From assembly GCA_032433595.1 (NCBI GenBank), contig JASWJB010000038.1, positions 62,001 through 126,000 on the forward strand: a stretch of DNA of 64,000 nucleotides, in the 5' to 3' direction. Origin of the DNA: Conoideocrella luteorostrata (lineage: Eukaryota; Ascomycota; Sordariomycetes; Hypocreales; Clavicipitaceae). The position numbers were made by a program, and so were the translations under genes. Below, in pieces: positions 38,053-50,230 of this stretch. The notes below the pieces were generated by a model. That model worked only from the letters and a program-made list of their open reading frames with translations, made no database searches and was not told the DNA's origin. Within the stretch, counting starts at the first letter, position 1, and every line of letters begins with the position of its first letter.

Positions 38053-39654
38053 ATGTCTACTCCGAGCTACAAGCAGCAAAAGGAGGATTTCGTATCCAAC
38101 CTGGCCGGCGGGCCTGTCCCCGAAATAGCTGCCGTCACGGCCGTCGCGCCGGTCCGTTCTCATCCTGAGCCTCTCTCTTTTCCCTTCTTTTTCTCCAATT
38201 AAGTCATACAGATCATACACAATGCTGACTTGAACTCCGCGAATTCTTCTATCCAGGTCGCCATCCTTCTCTGGTCGGCCCTTCAAGCCCGCCAATCCTT
38301 CTTCAAGCCGCCCTCCCTACTCGGCTACGCGGTCGATTTCCTCCTCAATGTCGGCGCTTTCCTCCTCGCGACGACGCTGTATGCCAGCACGCCAATGCTG
38401 CTCATAATATTTCTCCTCGCGCCCGTGGCGTCCGTATACATGATGCCACCGCAGACGCGGCGACACAAGAAGAAGACGCCACCCAAGGGAAGAGGCAGCA
38501 ACAGCAACAGCAACGATAACAACAGCAACGCCCTGGCCGCCATTCCCATCAAGGCCTTCCTGACATCATACCGCGGCGCCATGATGGTCATGACCTGCGT
38601 GTCCATCCTGGCCGTCGATTTCCGCCTCTTCCCGCGCCGCTTCGCCAAGGTAGAAACCTGGGGCACCTCCCTCATGGACATGGGCGTAGGTTCGTTCGTC
38701 TTCACGGCCGGGGTCGTGGCCGCCAGACCTGTGCTCAAGGAACGAGCCTCGGGCAGATCTATGCCCCTCCTCAGGAGGCTCCTGTACTCGGCTCGTCATT
38801 CCATCCCGCTGCTCTTCCTAGGCGTGATCCGCTTCCTCAGCGTAAAGGGTCTGGACTACGCCGAACACGTCACCGAGTACGGCGTCCACTGGAACTTCTT
38901 CTTCACGCTGGGTTTCCTCCCGCCCTTTGTCGCGACTTTCCAAGCCGTCCTGCGCTACATCCCCTCCTATGCCGCTCTCGCCCTCATCGTCGGCGGCATC
39001 TACCAGGTCCTCCTGGAAAGCACCAACCTAAAGGCCTACATACTCACGGCTCCACGGACGGACCTCCTATCCATGAACCGCGAAGGAATATTCAGCTTTG
39101 TCGGCTACCTGGCCATCTTCCTCACCGGCCAGGACCTCGGCATGTTCGTCATCCCCCGCAACATCAACCCCCGCAGCAACGTCTCGGCCGGCACCCAGCG
39201 CAACACGCTGCTCATGACCATCGCCGTCTGGGGTCTCATCTGGTCCGCCCTCTACTACCTCAGCACGTCCTACACCCTGGGACTGGGCCTCAATGTCTCC
39301 CGCAGACTAGCCAACTTACCGTATGTTCTGTGGGTCGCTGCTTTCAACACCCTGCAGATATTCGCCTGCTGTGCCATCGACACCATCTTCTTCCCCGCCA
39401 CGTACAATGCCGCCGATGGCAAAACGGAGAGAGACGCCAACGACACAGCCACCAGTAGAGTCCTCAGGGCGTATAATCGCAATGGCCTAGCTGTTTTTCT
39501 AGTAGCAAATCTATTGACAGGGCTAGTGAACATGACGGTCAAGACCTTGGACGTTACCCCCGTGGAGACCATGGCCATCTTGTTGGGGTACATGGGCGTT
39601 TTGACCGGCGTGGCTGTCTGTCTAGATTTATACGATATTTCTATTAAGTTGTAA
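38053..39654 (+). CDS. GWT1: GPI-anchored wall transfer protein 1 (GlcN-PI inositol acyltransferase, PIG-W)
   Basis: Endoplasmic reticulum multi-pass enzyme that acylates the inositol of GlcN-phosphatidylinositol, an early step of GPI-anchor synthesis needed for cell-wall mannoproteins; the family is the target of the antifungal manogepix. Two exons, 38053-38151 and 38257-39654, give 498 residues, matching the ~490 of yeast Gwt1. Exon 1 encodes the diagnostic start [20 protein letters not shown]. Further family segments are [39 protein letters not shown] and [19 protein letters not shown]. About a dozen hydrophobic helices are present. A hydrophilic insert rich in Lys, Asn and Ser ([20 protein letters not shown], about residues 103-122) sits in an early loop. 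The donor is GTCCGT, weaker than its neighbours, but is required by frame and by the conserved N terminus. Confidence 0.95.
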
Positions 39655-40223
39655 AAAAAAATTTAAAAAAAAGTTTTAAAAAAAAATTGCTACGTAGACT
39701 GGACATGTTGGCACATGTATAAACCACCTAGATAGATGCCATCATTTATTACAGGCAGTCCAAACTTCTTGGATATCACAAAATCACACCTCAGTTTTTA
39801 CGAATGTGCTACCTACATTACCAGTGCAAACGATACGGTCACCGCCCGATGGTTCGTGTCAGTCACAATTTTTGGCCTTCCTTTCTTCCTCCGCCTTAAG
39901 CGTCGTGCGCACTCAACCACGGTCTTTGTTCGTTTTGAGAACAAACATCCTCTAGGGGCGCAGGAAACAAACATCCTTACCCCTCTGAGCGACGTTGGGA
40001 AAGGGAACAAGAAGCTGTTCGGGCTGGCGGAACAAAGCCCAAATATAAAATGCAATCTTCAGCTTATGAACATTATGAAACCACAACTAGCTAATAATAT
40101 ACGCATGGAAAAAGCTTGGAGAGCCAAAAATTGTGAATTGCAACGCTAAGTATATTCAAACAGTCCGCCCGTTCAAAGTACATCAAAAATTACATGGTAA
40201 TCAAGTATGCGCCAGTTTTCAGC
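39655..40223. other. Intergenic between GWT1 and the convergent charged-repeat gene
   Basis: Starts with A-rich runs interrupted by TTT immediately after the GWT1 stop (39652-39690), which fits a 3' untranslated region. A 137-codon plus-strand frame exists but does not look like a known protein and overlaps expected untranslated sequence. Confidence 0.45.
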
Positions 40224-43192
40224 CTAGTCCTTCACATCGAGCTCACGCTCTCGCTCTCTAAATGATCGTGGGTTGTGGTGGTGATGATGTCGATGGTCCG
40301 AGTCCTTGGACCGGCTTTCGTAGTCTTCCTCATCCTCTCGTCTTTGGTTTCGCCTTCTCTCCTCATCCCGGTCATAGTCGCGCTTGCGATCACGTTCAGC
40401 TTCACGATCACGATCTTTGTCCTTCTCCCGTTCCTTTTCCCGTTCTCTACCCTCCATACCCTCATTATCTCGGTGTCGACGGTGTCGGTGGTGACGCTCT
40501 GTGTCTTCACTGCCGTCATTATCCTGATCTCGATCTGCATCGTGACCCCGCTCACGCTCCCTACCGCGATCATCCTCTCGGTCCTTGTCGCCGTTGTTTT
40601 TATTACGTCGCCGTTCTGTTGATATACAATGTCAGTTGGAGGCTCAGTTTGTGACAAGGCACGTCGACTCTTACCTCTCAGTACTTGTGTTGCAGCCGCG
40701 TATGCTACAATTTCCTCTCTGCTTAAAACTCGCAGCACAATCACGAAGTCGTCGCGAACTTCAAATCTCTCGTTGCCGACGGTCAAAGCTTCCGGGTTTA
40801 CTTTTTCTCGGCTGATTTTAGTCCATCTTGCGCCAGGGGGGGCGTCCTTTAGCTTTTTATCTTCCTTGTGAGGAGCTACACCCTCTCGGACCGGGTTCTC
40901 ATCTTCTGGGAAGCTGACTTTTGGTTGTTTCAAGATGCCCTTCAGCGGCTTACCGTCGGACTTATCTCTTGGGGGAGACACAAGTCGCACTTGTTTCCCA
41001 TCAAGTGGAGGAACGGCAAGTTCGCGACCACGAGAGTCGTCACGGATTTCATCTCGAGGGGAACCTCGTGGAGAGCCGTGGGATGTCCGATCTTTTGATG
41101 GAGACCGCGAGCGAGCATGCTGTCTTTCCGCAACGGCGGGCCGTTCTAGCTCCCTCTCTCTTCGTTTCTCGGTGCTATCCATGGAGGCAAGTTGTTCCTT
41201 CAGGTGTTTTATATCAGAGGCATCGTTAGGGTTGAAACCAGTTGAGACTCGGCTTCGTCCAGATCTCTTCGTGTCGTCGGAATCGGAGCCTGATAGCCGT
41301 GAAATTTCACCATTTGCTCGTGAGTCCACAGTATGCCTATGCCGAGCAGGCTCTATATAGTCTTTGGCGTTTTCCCTCATGGGCTCTCTCTCTCGTACAT
41401 ATTCTTTCTCACGAGCGGGTTCTCTCTCCCAATTTGGTTCCCTTTCTCGAACAGACTCTTTTTCCTTGATGACATTTCTCAGTTCCAGACTCGGATCTTT
41501 CTCGCGAATAAGTAAAGGATCCCTGTCCTTGATAGGTTCCTTTTCTCGAACTGGTTCCCTCGTCCTCTCAATGGGTTGGCGGGCGTCCTGCGCTCTCATT
41601 TCTTCCTTGCGGATATCGCGCTCTTCTGGGGGACTGCGGCGTCGCTTTGGCCCAGGAGACTCCTGGTCCTGTTTGTCTTGCGAAGATTTAACAAGAGCGG
41701 GCACAAGGCCTACAGCGGTGGCCACCGCACCCAAGCCGGTAGCAAGGGAATCCCGAACTCGTGATCGTTCTTGTTGGTCTTGGCTCTCTTGGCTGCCTTC
41801 TCGTTTATCATGCTTTCGATCTCTTAGGTCATCCAAGGCAGGCTGCCGACTTCGACGTCGGTTCTCCTTGTCCTTGTCTGACACATAAGGCAGGTCTTCA
41901 TCGGACCTCTTACGTGGTTCATCCAGTCTCGCATCACGCCGGCGCTCTTTGACCTCTGTTGGAAGGCCAACAAGGTCCGTGCGAATGCCAAATCCACGAG
42001 TTGTGACGCCATCGTCGTGATAGCGAGGAGGTTCAGGACGGCGGTCATGGTCTCGCTCGCGATCATGAGATAGATCGCGCATGTCGCGCAAGTCGCGCAT
42101 GACACGCTCGTCTTCCCGGCTTCGATGGTAATCATCATGGTGCGACGATCGTAGCCCACCCTCTTGGTGCAAAGAAAGGGGTCGGGGTCGTCTGCTGCCA
42201 GATCTTCCTGGTATCTCAAGTTGCGTATTTGATGAAGTCGGCGAAGGAGGTACTGGCACTACAGGGGGCAAATCTCGAGAGTCGTAGCCTCGGTTGATCT
42301 TTTCAAAGCCCCGAGTTGAGGGGGGAGGGCCACCTCTCCCTTCGGCTTGTCGGCTGAGGCCAGCTGGGGCGCGATTGAGGTCATGGCTGGTGTTGACGTT
42401 GAAATTTCGCCGATCAGCATCATAGTTAACATTGGGTCGATAGTATCCAGTATCAAAGCTATCGTGTCGGTTTGTTGAACGACCTGGCTTGGATTGATCC
42501 AGGTCATATTTCACCAGTTCTCCAACATTTGTATACTGGTAGCCATCGTCTCCGTAATCAATAGCCGCCGTGCTGTGTCTTGGGTCACTAGGGTAGACGA
42601 CGGATGGCCGAGAGTTTCGATAAGCTTCGAGATCGTGCGATCTTAGATGACTGTCTGCTCGCTCTCTATATCGGCCATGGTCTGCACTGGAGGTTGCGAC
42701 ATGGTTTGATCGGGCTGAACTTCGAGACCGGATGGATGAAGCCGGCTGTGAGTAAACCTGGCCATCAGAAGCCCGGTAGTCATCCCTGATTGGACTTCCT
42801 GAGCGCGCATTAGAGGTGTGAGACGAAGAACCATTGGGTCGGTCCAACTGAGTCGTAGTTATAATCACAGGAGGCCGTGATACGGAGTCCAAGGTTGATC
42901 GGCGAGTCTTGCTGCTGTCTCGAGTCTTGGAGTTGGTTCTTGGGTCTTGGGTTACGGTATAGGTTCTGGTAGTTGTTGGGACACCCGAGGCGGTCGTTGA
43001 GGTAGAGTAACCTCTTGGTGTAATATGGTGTCTATGGCTAGCAGATGGTACAACATGCATGTCCCCAGCGTACATGGAGCTATAACCGACGCTGGAGGGC
43101 ATAGAGGACCTAGCTGGGTTGTACATAGGAGGGTTGTGCGTTGGAGAACGACCCGGCGCGGTCGGGACATACCCCTGGTATCGTTCGGACAT
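40224..43192 (-). CDS. Large charged, disordered protein with a DUF8035-like segment
   Basis: Two exons, 43192-40675 and 40615-40224, joined by a 59-base intron (GTAAGA donor, CAACAG acceptor), give 969 residues; without the splice the frame runs into a misleading out-of-frame tail. Residues 1-300 are Ser/Tyr/Arg/Pro-rich with a basic, disordered character. The middle has many Arg-Glu and Lys-Glu repeats (REKEPIKDRDP, REREPNWEREP). A conserved block near residues 745-835 reads KGILKQPKVSFPEDENPVRE and then PPGARWTKISREKVNPEAL with DFVIVLRVLSREEIVAYA; it resembles the fungal domain I know as DUF8035, of unknown function. The C-terminal 130 residues are an extreme RD/RE/RH tract with a His run, recalling nuclear RNA-processing factors. 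Nuclear location is inference. Confidence 0.82.
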
Positions 43193-46100
43193 GATGCTGC
43201 GCAGCGCTGGACCCTTTTAAGTATTGCTATTCAACCAAGAATACGGCTAGACCAGGCGATCGGCCAGCCCAAAAGAGATTTCCGTTATTGTGTTCAAGTA
43301 GAAGGTGTTTCAACGACGCGAGTTTGAATATCGGATTTGCGGTGAAGGGTAGTGCGTCCAGAGCGTTTTGTCTCTGGTCTCTCCTCTCCGCCGTATGACG
43401 ATCAGGTCAGTCGTCACAGAGATGAACAGGAGAGGCTGAGACACAGCCGTCCTGCAGAATGTCAGACGAAAGGAAATAAAAGAATTGGCGGTCAGGTTCA
43501 CTCGGTCAGGGTAGGGTTGTTGGATTTGGGTGACAGCGTCCAGGTGGTCGTCGGTTGGTTTCTGAAGAAATGAAGCAGTACCAAACAGTATGCTGTGCCG
43601 CTGAGCGGCTTGGCTACTGCTGTGTGGTCTACCGTTTCGATGAGCCAAGCTTAGCCAGAAAATGCTTATGGGTGAAAGATGGTGACTTGCCCACTCTAGA
43701 TGGCATAAGAGTAGCGAAGGGGGACTGAAAGAAGGAAAAGAAAGATTACGCGAAGCCCAACAATGCGGGCGCTAGACTTCTGGCCAGTTCAGGAGCAAAC
43801 ACGACCAACGCCAGGGCGCAGAGGGAGAGGGCCGAGGGTCAGGGAGTTGATTGGGAATGACGATTTGTCGCCAGGGTCACGCCCGGTCCAGTCCAGCGGA
43901 GGTGGAAGCAATGAACAATGGTGCGGCGACGTCACTCTGGGCGGAGTTGAGACCTCAGACTAGTGAATTGATCGCCCCGCAAAATTGCTGGGAATCGCAA
44001 AAAACACCTCGAGGGCTGGAACTTTGCGCCGAGTCGCTAGTTTCGAATTGAAACTGAGTCTGTACGTCTTGGGCTTGAGCCCCTCAAATCCCGTCGGGCC
44101 GTGTTCAAATACGTCTGCGCTGGAATGTTCCCAGCGTTGGCCAACGCCCACCCACTCGGTCCGCTTCCAAAGCTGAAGTGCCAGTGAAGTGGCGATCACC
44201 AGGCTGAAAGGAGGCACCCAGCAAAGATGGACGCAAGCGGATATTGCCTCGTAGCTGTCGCAATTTGGTTGTGGCGATTGAGAATTGGACCAAGACGAAG
44301 GAGGCAGTTTGGTTGAATAGACGTTTATTATTCGGAGTACTGCAGCTCCTAATATTGTTTGTGCTGACTTTTTCTGCAAGCCGCCTTCAGACACCTGGTT
44401 CGTTTGACGGACCCTTGTCTCCAGTTTGGGGCCAAGGTAACAAGGCTATCGGCTACTACCACCGTGGTGTGCAAGAGGGACCCTTCCAGTGGTATTGGAG
44501 CCAGGCACCCAGGGAGAGATAATGTACACATGTACAATGTCTGCACCTTACTAGTTAGTCAGTCCAGCCTTTTGATGCCTTGGTCCGCAGTGTCAAGCCT
44601 CTTAACCGTTAGTGACGAACCCTTGAGCAGTGACGTCGTTGACGCTTGGTAGCCAGGGCAGCCAAACCCTCCACCAACGCTGTTCTGTCAAGCCGCCAAG
44701 GGAAGTAGTCGTTGTGGCCTGAGGTTCGCCACCCGTATCTTGGCTCTAATTGAACTCTGGTCACTTTGCAGTCAAAAGGAGGCCATTCAGAGATAAAGCA
44801 TCAGTCTGTAGGACCCGTTCGCCTCGTTGCACTGCAGGGCTGCGGAGCCGCGGGTTCACCGTAGTAGCGTCGCCAATGCCGTACCTTCCGATATGCAGCT
44901 AGTATGGGCTGGAACTGCCGTGCTTTCGAATATCGTTAACTTGACTCAAGAGCTATGTCACTATCAGGCCAGATAGAACTGTGGGGGGATGGGAAAAGAT
45001 GCCCAGGAAGAATGATTCGGACAACAACAGGATTGGCTGGGGAAAAATACAGTCAGGTAACTGAGTTGTGCCTGTATCGGTTCAATTGAGCGGCGTTTGG
45101 GCTTTAATGGGAAAGAGCAAGCCAGCACGCTGTTGCTCCATCGCAGAATAGCCTCCACCAGCGCTCACGTCTCTGCGCTTGAAGATCTTGCAGCCTGAAC
45201 ATCTGCCAGGGCTGTTATACAAACACATTGGGCTACAAGTTTGGTCAGAAGTCTAAACTACCAGTGAATATTCCGACTTCCGACGGGGGTGGGATTCTTC
45301 TCCTTGTTGACTCACCTTATTCCGAATATGCTTGGCCATGTTCCTCCTCCATCCCCAAACTTGAAGTGCCAACAGTACCCCGTCATAACATCCCTCCGTC
45401 CGGTTGGGCGAAAACATATTTTTCTTGCGCCTAACTAACGTCTTTCCTTGGAAATGTGGACAGCATGCCGGGGTGAGACCATCCCAATGGTCTGATAACT
45501 GACATGTGCCGTCCCCAAATGGTAAGGCGGTTATAGACCAATGCGGGACGATCATCGAAAGCCCGGGCATGAACCACGAGCTCTCTCGTTTACGTTGGGC
45601 CGCGATAACTACGAAACACATCTAGGAGCGGTTCTTTCACGCTTGTGCCTGCATGATCCCAGCATTTTCAAGTTGTTCTCGTTGCTTCACACTAGTGACT
45701 TTCCTTCTTTCCATACAAAAGACAGCCTGTGGCAAAATTGCTTCTCTGAAGAAACCTGCCATCTGGAACTTATTGGCATACTCTGTGCTCAGTCTACCAA
45801 CCTACATCTTATGGAGATACAAATACGACAAGGTTGGGCCTTGGGCAGACACTCCACAGTCTGTGAACCATGATCCTGGCAACGGAGCCCAAAATCGACC
45901 GGCTTGGGTAAATTGGATATGAGATTAGGCGAGAGAAAATATTTTAATTGGCAAGTAATAATACAAAAATTTAAAATACAACTACAAACTGCGGTGTAGC
46001 TGGCTGACAAATAGACACCGACATGCGAACACCGGTAGTCATTCGGCTGTCAGGCGCAACTATGAATTTTGACGATTATTGGTGACATGGCAAGGCGCTC

Positions 46101-46860
46101 TATTTCCTTCCCTGGGATTAATAAGGCGCCAAGTCTGAGTGGTATACTTATGAAATAATTGACGGGCCGCCTACTCGTATATTGATCGAAGTGGCATTGT
46201 ATCAGATAAGATATCAGAGGGCGCAACTGAAATTGTCATTCAAAATGCTGTTCAGGGTAATGTCAAGGATTAACGGCTAAAAGTGATATCTATACCAAGA
46301 GTAGTATAACTCTAAGAGCCAACAGACCCATTTGATATTCGTTTATCCACACAGCTCACTGGTGAAAAACAGACGACAAAGATGCACACAACTTGCCATG
46401 TCGGAATCCTCCGACCAGTCGGAAGGTTCTCAGACCAGAACAAGTCTGTTTGCAACTTAGTACAAGTTGATAGCGGTATTGGTAAAGAGAGCTCCATATT
46501 GGTTGGGGTTTCTCATATAATAAACATATTTCCGATATTAATTGAAGCAGGGTAGACTTGTTCTTGGCACTACATGGGCTCACGGATTGTCTTCGGGAAG
46601 AATATGGATATTATATGCCACGTAGATATCAATAGCTGATTAGTAGAGAGTGGCTAATAATATTCGGCGATCCCGTTGTATACCCGCCTTAATATACACG
46701 CAGGAATCATTAACGGAAAATAATTCATTCAAGCACAAGTAAGCTAAATCGCGTGTTGAGCTGTAGTCACTATCCAGTTGTTCCTCCATCAAATTCTCCA
46801 TCCCTCACTTTCCAAGGAATCGTAACTCTGCCGGTCAAAAACCTTGCTATCCAAAACTAT
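43193..46860. other. 3.7-kb region without recognised gene
   Basis: Left part should hold the promoter of the charged-repeat gene. Several 60-140 codon frames exist on both strands, but none resembles a family, and splice-joined alternatives were not convincing. AT content rises between about 45920 and 46760. No exact copy of the dispersed 9-mer occurs here. Confidence 0.4.
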
Positions 46861-48470
46861 CTAAGCTAGAGAGCCCATCGGGTCCCACAGGGGCAAGACA
46901 ATGGGCTCCTTTCCCTTGACATCCCTCACCTCCTTACTCAAGAACTTCTGATCAACAACTACTTGATACACAAATTCGTTCATCCAGTTATCAGTCATAA
47001 TGAACCATCCCTTCTCGCCCTTATCCGGACCCCAGCTATTCTGGACTTTCCACCTAACTGGCTGTCCTGTCCGCTCATCCAAGTGCACGGCCGTGAGAAC
47101 CATAGCGTGCGTCATGAGGCTTTCCCCTGCGCGCAGCCTCTCCTCCTTGGTCATGCCGATCAGATTAGTACCGATGCCGATCTCGTAATCAAAAATATCC
47201 AAGTCCATGATACCTGATTCAGTATCACTGAACTTGCCGACATCACAGCCAAAAAATATGGGAAGACCTGCTTTGATCATGTTTACACAGGCGGCTTTGA
47301 GAGTCTTCATATTGACATTGATGTATGTGATGTTTCGGCCGCCTACGACATTGCCAAGTCGGTCGACAGTCAAGAGAGACAAGTAGTCGTTGCGAGGGTC
47401 ATTGACCAGCGAGACCATGTTTGAGATGGTAGTGGAGTTGATTTGGACAGCAGAAGATGTGATATTCTTGGCAAAGTCCTTTGGCGTTATGGTGAGCTCG
47501 TGGACTTTGCTGTCTTTATCAGTGTAGGTCCATGTGAATGCCTCAGATGGATTAGGCGTGGGTCCAAGGAGCAAAGTAATGATATGTTGAATCTCCATCA
47601 TCATCTTGCCCTTCATGTCGGTGATGCGGTCCGGAGCCGTCGCATATCCGGCAAGAATCATCTTTCTAAGAGTCACAGCGAACTCACGCAACTTGGTCTT
47701 GAGGATCGTGTTGAGAACAGAGGAGTTCTTGGCGTTCCAGCTATCCGGGTAGAGTGATTGCGGGACAAGACCATACTTGTCAACGAGGTTATACACCATA
47801 TCCCATTGACCACCATCGGAAATGAGATCTTCAAGGAGCCTCTGAACGATACGGCCTTCCATATCCTCACTGGCCGTGTCGATGATTTGTTCCAAGAACC
47901 AGTTGGACTTTTCCAGCTTGTCGTAGTAGTACAGGTAAGCTTGGGACAATTCGAACGATTCCAGGTTGTACCTTTTCATAATAGCCACGCGGAACACGTT
48001 GGTCGAAGCAAAGAGCCAACATCGTCCACTAGATTGCTGGTTCGTGATAGGAGTGCCTTCAAAGGGAATCTTGGTATTGAACATGTGCTGGCTGGCAATC
48101 TTGGATGCCGTTGAGGTCAAGACTGTGCGTGGGTTTGCAGAGCTCAACGCAGAGAGTGCGAGTCTATTCGCCTCAAAGTAGAGGGTTAGCCATCCATCAT
48201 TTTTAATCGTGTAGATATTCACGACGTTTGCATGCATATGTGCTTATATACTAACCTGTTCTGAGGATCCTCCAAAAACTGAGATGGTATTGAAACCACC
48301 GCATCCATCGGCAAAGGATGCGGTTCACGAGCAACAGGTGAATACTCCACAGTCTTCTCATTCACTGCACTAAAAGTCTCACTTTCTCGCAGCTTCACCT
48401 TGCGAAGACGATCAACCATCGCCTTGTCCAGGCTTTGAGGCGGAGCAGGCTTCGACTGTTGGCCACCCAT
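46861..48470 (-). CDS. LAP3: Bleomycin hydrolase (C1-family cysteine aminopeptidase)
   Basis: Cytosolic, normally hexameric cysteine aminopeptidase that inactivates bleomycin and homocysteine thiolactone in yeast. Two exons, 48470-48256 and 48163-46861, joined by a 92-base intron (GTTAGT donor, AATAG acceptor), restore the family segment DPQNRLALSALSSANPRTVL and give 505 residues. The catalytic Cys120 lies in NQQSSGRCWLFAS, His424 in SLMTHAMVLTAV and Asn447 in VQNSWGPDKG. The end, WDPMGSLA, matches the C-terminal arm that inserts into the active site in this family. The N terminus MGGQQSK fits the N-myristoylation pattern (Gly2, Ser6), so membrane association is possible though unusual for this enzyme. 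The second exon alone has an internal in-frame ATG, but that start would use intron sequence. Confidence 0.94.
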
Positions 48471-49537
48471 TATGATCGTTCTACTGTGCTTAGATGAAGG
48501 GTGCTCGAATGTCAGTCAGACAGTAGCAGAAAATACAGTATCAATTTTATCGTTCAGGCTGGAATAGAGCAAGGTAGCGAAGATATGAGAGGTGAGAGTG
48601 AAAAGACAACGAAAGACAAGATAAGAGAGCCAACAAGGTGTTCATCCATGTGACCCATACGACCTATCGCTCCGACCGTGCATACCTAGGTCCCAAGTAA
48701 TACAGTCACGCGGAGGTGTCCAAACCAAGCAGGTGGAAAGATAGGCAAGCCTCCAGCCAACCAGCAGTTTATTCCCGACCACTGACAAGATTAGAAACAT
48801 CATATGTACCCCGGATGGAGTGAGATGCTAAACTCCGCATAGAACTCCCACTTGTAGACAAGTAGATGTACACTTTAGAGCGAGTTGTTCTCAGGCAACT
48901 GGCTTTGGCCCTTTCTCCTGGCTATGCCACTATCCGACATCGTAATGCCGGCTAGAAGACAATCTTTAGATCCAATGCTATTTCATTTACCACAGAATAT
49001 GATCCTAGCCAGCAATTGAGATCTTGCTTCAAGCTGGGACATGTACCCGTTAACGGTGTTTGACCCACCCCTCATACTGTGTGGCCACTTGACACAACTG
49101 GTAAGCTCTAAGCACCTTGATGTCCAGTCCAGCTGCCTCCGGATCTAGCCGCCACAAACACTCCTCCGGCTGACACCGGGCCTACGACATCCAAGGCAAC
49201 GCAGCAGAGGGTTAGTCATTGTGTACATCAAACACGACCTGCACTAGAGGCAAAATTTGGATATGAAAAGACTCTCCATTGCTCCATATATAGGAACGGC
49301 CCTATCTACTCATCAAAGACTCCGATCCTATCAAACAATTTGTCCTTCCAAAACCATTGTCCAAAACTATCAAGTATGCTGCAATTTCTACAATTCAATG
49401 ACCCTTCATTCGGCATGCACCAGGGCAATGTGCTTAACCGCTGATACATGTTGTTCTACCGCGTCTCCTGGCCAACTCGTTGAGGCTCGCCAATGGAGCG
49501 TGGACGCATCTTATAAATGACAAATCATTAAACTTGT
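48471..49537. other. Intergenic between bleomycin hydrolase and hex1
   Basis: Left part is the promoter of the bleomycin hydrolase gene; the right end holds the hex1 3' untranslated region. An 87-codon plus-strand frame near 49257 has no resemblance to known proteins. Nothing else recognised. Confidence 0.4.
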
Positions 49538-50230
49538 TTACAAGCGAGAGCCGTGAATGACCTTCATGTCAACAGCAAGCTCGCGGCCCCCGTCATTGAG
49601 AACAAGGGCACGGACGCTGCCACGACCGGACTCGAATGCACCGGCCAGACGGGACCACAGGTTGGACTGGTCGATAACAGGCAAAGACTGCTTGACATCA
49701 CCAGTCTCGGTCATGGCGACAATGTGGCCGTGCTGCATGTCCAGGACACGATACTGCTTGAAGACAGGGCCCAGCATGGTCTGAACGACAACGCTGGGGG
49801 CAGGGTTGGAGACAAAAGACGACTCCTCATGCAGCTGCTTGGTGAACAGGTCGACGCCGAGGTATCGATACTGACCAGTGGCAGAAGAGGTGGAGATGCG
49901 AATGACCTGGCAAGGTCGGCCCTGCAGCATCAGAAAATCACCCAGGCGAATGTGGTGGCAAGGAATGGTGACAGTGTTGGGGACATAAGAGCCACCACCA
50001 CCACCACCACCACCACCATGACGAGGACGGCTATCAGTCACTCGGACTTCTTCCTTAATATCCACGTCGACGTGGTCATGGTGATGGTGAGGGTGCACGA
50101 TCTTGTCTGCGAGCTTGTGAATGCCCTGACGGAAGGAGTGGTAGTGACCTAATTTACCAAAGAATTAATTCTTGTTCATAGTGTGAGACAGATACAAATT
50201 GTACATACCGTCTTCGTCGTAGTAACCCAT
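49538..50230 (-). CDS. hex1: Woronin body major protein HEX1 (short form)
   Basis: HEX1 self-assembles into the crystalline core of Woronin bodies, peroxisome-derived organelles that plug septal pores after wounding in filamentous ascomycetes. It descends from the eIF5A fold. The short form starts at the ATG at 50230 (MGYYDEDG) and joins 50230-50209 to 50148-49538 across a 60-base intron (GTATGT donor), giving 210 residues. The core is strongly diagnostic: VTIPCHHIRLGDFLMLQGRP, ISTSSATGQYRYLGVDLFTK, HEESSFVSNPAPSVVVQTML and VFKQYRVLDMQ. The C terminus GSRL ends in SRL, the type 1 peroxisomal targeting signal known for HEX1. A linker holds a His-rich stretch (HPHHHHDH) and nine consecutive Gly. 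The ATG is preceded by further open coding sequence (separate entry), so longer products are likely. Confidence 0.95.
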
